NCBI RefSeq assembly: GCF_007570935.1 | Contig: NZ_VLLR01000001.1 | Coordinates: 310,001-374,000 of the forward strand | DNA from: Lactobacillus sp. LL6 | Lineage (GTDB): Bacteria; Bacillota; Bacilli; Lactobacillales; Lactobacillaceae | Direction: 5' to 3' | DNA: 64,000 bases | Part shown: piece by piece, positions 62,543-64,000 of the stretch | How the letters are laid out: every line of letters starts with the position of its first letter | Position numbering within the stretch: the stretch's first letter is position 1 | Made by a program: the position numbers and the translations under genes | The notes under the pieces: generated by a model | What the model saw: only the letters and a program-made list of their open reading frames with translations | Databases searched by the model: none | What the model was told of the DNA's origin: nothing

Positions 62543-62729
62543 AGATATCAGAGCATTAACCACTGATCAAATGTTAGAAAAGGAAAAGCAATATAAGGAA
62601 GAACTTTTCAATTTGCGTTTCCAACAAGCAACGGGTCAATTAGAAAATACCGCTCGCTTGAGCAAAGTCCGCAAGAATATCGCTAGAATTAAGACTATTC
62701 TTAGCGAAAAAGCGTTAGAAGAAAATTAG
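62532..62729 (+). CDS. rpmC: 50S ribosomal protein L29
   Basis: Exit-tunnel rim protein. I use ATG 62532 ([15 protein letters not shown], 65 residues), with AGGTGG eight bases before; the GTG at 62520 lies inside that site. It starts within the rplP end, so translation is coupled. Confidence 0.95.
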   Translation: MKAKDIRALTTDQMLEKEKQYKEELFNLRFQQATGQLENTARLSKVRKNIARIKTILSEKALEEN

Positions 62730-62747
62730 TGGAAGGGAGCTATTAAC

Positions 62748-63014
62748 TTGAGCGAATCAAACGAAAGAAATCGTCGTCACGTATATCAAGGACGTGTAGT
62801 TTCTGATAAGATGGATAAGACAATTACTGTTGTCGTAGACACTTACAAGAACCACCCTGTTTACAATAAGCGTATTAAGTACTCAAAGAAGTACTACGCA
62901 CAAGACGAAAATAACGAAGCTAAAGTTGGCGATACTGTTCGTATCATGGAAACCCGTCCATTATCTCGTACAAAGCGCTTCCGTTTAGTTAAGATTGTTA
63001 AGAAATCTGTTTAA
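62748..63014 (+). CDS. rpsQ: 30S ribosomal protein S17
   Basis: Early 16S rRNA-binding protein, 88 residues, TTG start with AAGGGAG; contains [20 protein letters not shown]. Confidence 0.97.
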   Translation: MSESNERNRRHVYQGRVVSDKMDKTITVVVDTYKNHPVYNKRIKYSKKYYAQDENNEAKVGDTVRIMETRPLSRTKRFRLVKIVKKSV

Positions 63015-63046
63015 TTTTGCGGATTTAGTGAGGGGAGGATTATACA

Positions 63047-63415
63047 GTGATTCAAAACGAATCTCGTTTAAAGGTTGCTGATAACTCTGGTGCCAGAGAA
63101 CTTTTAGTTATTAGAGTCTTAGGTGGTTCAAAGCGTAAGACTGGTAACATTGGTGACATTGTTGTAGCCACTGTTAAACAAGCAACACCAGGTGGCGTTG
63201 TCAAAAAGGGTGACGTCGTAAAAGCTGTCATTGTCAGAACAAAATCAGGCGCACGTCGTGAAGATGGTTCATACATCAAGTTCGACGAAAATGCTGGCGT
63301 AGTTATTAATGCAGATAAGAGCCCACGCGGTACTCGTATCTTTGGGCCAGTTGCACGTGAGTTACGTGAGCACGACTTTATGAAGATCGTCTCTCTTGCT
63401 CCTGAAGTCTTATAA
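63047..63415 (+). CDS. rplN: 50S ribosomal protein L14
   Basis: Interface protein, 122 residues, GTG start with GGGGAGG; contains [20 protein letters not shown] and the C-terminal [12 protein letters not shown]. Confidence 0.98.
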   Translation: MIQNESRLKVADNSGARELLVIRVLGGSKRKTGNIGDIVVATVKQATPGGVVKKGDVVKAVIVRTKSGARREDGSYIKFDENAGVVINADKSPRGTRIFGPVARELREHDFMKIVSLAPEVL

Positions 63416-63434
63416 TTGTTAGTGAGGTGCACTG

Positions 63435-63668
63435 ATGTTTGTTAAAACTGGTGACAAGGTAAAAGTTATTGCCGGAAAAGATAAAGGTAAAGAAGGTATT
63501 GTTCTTTCAGTTAACGCTAAGAAGAACCGTGTAGTTGTTAAGGGCGTTAATATGATTAAGAAACACCAAAAGCCTTCACAAACCAACGCAAATGGTGGCG
63601 TAGTTGAATCTGAAGGTTCAATTCACGCATCAAATGTTAAGGTTATTTCAAAGGCAGAAAGTAAGTAA
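63435..63668 (+). CDS. rplX: 50S ribosomal protein L24
   Basis: Assembly-initiator protein, 77 residues, one KOW domain: [20 protein letters not shown]. Confidence 0.97.
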   Translation: MFVKTGDKVKVIAGKDKGKEGIVLSVNAKKNRVVVKGVNMIKKHQKPSQTNANGGVVESEGSIHASNVKVISKAESK

Positions 63669-63685
63669 TAGAGGGGAGGACACAC

Positions 63686-64000
63686 ATGGCAAGTTATTTA
63701 GCTCAAGAATACAAAGAAAAGGTTATGCCTGCATTAGAAGAAAAGTTTGACTACAAGTCAGTAATGCAAGTACCAAAGATCGATAAGATCGTATTGAACA
63801 TGGGTGTTGGTGATGCTGTTTCCAACGCTAAGAACTTAGATGAAGCAGTTGAAGAATTAACTTTGATCTCAGGTCAAAAACCATTGATCACTAAAGCAAA
63901 GAAGTCAATCGCTAACTTCCGTTTACGTGAAGGTATGTCTATCGGTGCTAAGGTAACCCTTAGAGGTGATAGAATGTATGATTTCTTGTATAAGTTAATC
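63686..64000 (+). CDS. rplE: 50S ribosomal protein L5 (N-terminal part, runs off the window)
   Basis: 5S rRNA-binding protein. Translation from ATG 63686 (GGGGAGG upstream) gives [20 protein letters not shown] and continues open through base 64000 (105 codons). The segment [20 protein letters not shown] is typical. The usual length is about 180 residues, so the remainder is beyond the window. Confidence 0.96.
   Translation, partial: MASYLAQEYKEKVMPALEEKFDYKSVMQVPKIDKIVLNMGVGDAVSNAKNLDEAVEELTLISGQKPLITKAKKSIANFRLREGMSIGAKVTLRGDRMYDFLYKLI

Overview
The window comes from an AT-rich Gram-positive chromosome of the Lactobacillus gasseri/johnsonii group. I infer this from the gene content and order (L-lactate dehydrogenase, type-B L31, formyl-CoA transferase, a guaA - glyA - murF - mfd - ftsH - lysS - clpC - rpoBC - str/S10 order), the many TTG and GTG starts with strong Shine-Dalgarno sites, and class II bacteriocin-type genes. 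The species call is an inference, not a database result.

Layout. 1-4.8 kb: end of a GH36 alpha-galactosidase; the guanine-riboswitch-controlled xpt-pbuX purine salvage operon on the minus strand; guaA. 4.8-7.3 kb: two type II toxin-antitoxin pairs (YefM/YoeB-like and DinJ/YafQ-like), a DUF805 membrane protein and a histidine-rich protein of unknown function. 7.4-18.6 kb: frc without oxc beside it, glyA, an APC amino-acid permease, dexB, rpmE2, murF, a cshA-type helicase, acpS and alr. 18.7-23.4 kb: a degraded bacteriocin export/immunity island with two CPBP proteases (one with an internal stop), a C39-peptidase ABC transporter (frameshifted) and an HlyD-type accessory protein. 23.5-37.7 kb: housekeeping genes: cbpA-like, ldh, pth, mfd, rqcP, divIC, an S1-domain gene, tilS, ftsH, hslO, dusB, lysS. 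37.8-41.2 kb: a quorum-sensing/bacteriocin-like island (AgrC-type kinase, LytTR regulator, secreted peptide precursor, small membrane protein), bounded downstream by a second, damaged copy of the lysS 3' end. 41.3-43.1 kb: a SAP-domain protein, an unassigned small-RNA-like transcript, two tRNA-Gly(GCC) units with a GNAT gene between them, and a tRNA-Pro. 43.2-64 kb: msrC, clpC, rpoB (attenuator-like leader), rpoC, comC/pilD, rpsL-rpsG-fusA and the S10 operon from rpsJ into rplE, which runs off the end.

The most interesting pattern is how the accessory cassettes sit in this conserved backbone. Five separate cassettes lie between duplicated copies of the 3'-flanking sequence of a neighbouring gene: YefM/YoeB between two 46-bp terminators (45/46 identical); DinJ/YafQ between two related terminators in opposite orientation; the export island between two near-identical alr terminators; the quorum-sensing island between two copies of the last ~284 bp of lysS; and the GNAT gene between two tRNA-Gly transcription units. 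No transposase or integrase is visible in the window. The lysS case is the clearest: the downstream copy has lost the ten codons of class II synthetase motif 3 yet keeps a strong terminator right after it, so it may be the original gene end, displaced by incoming DNA that brought its own lysS 3' end.
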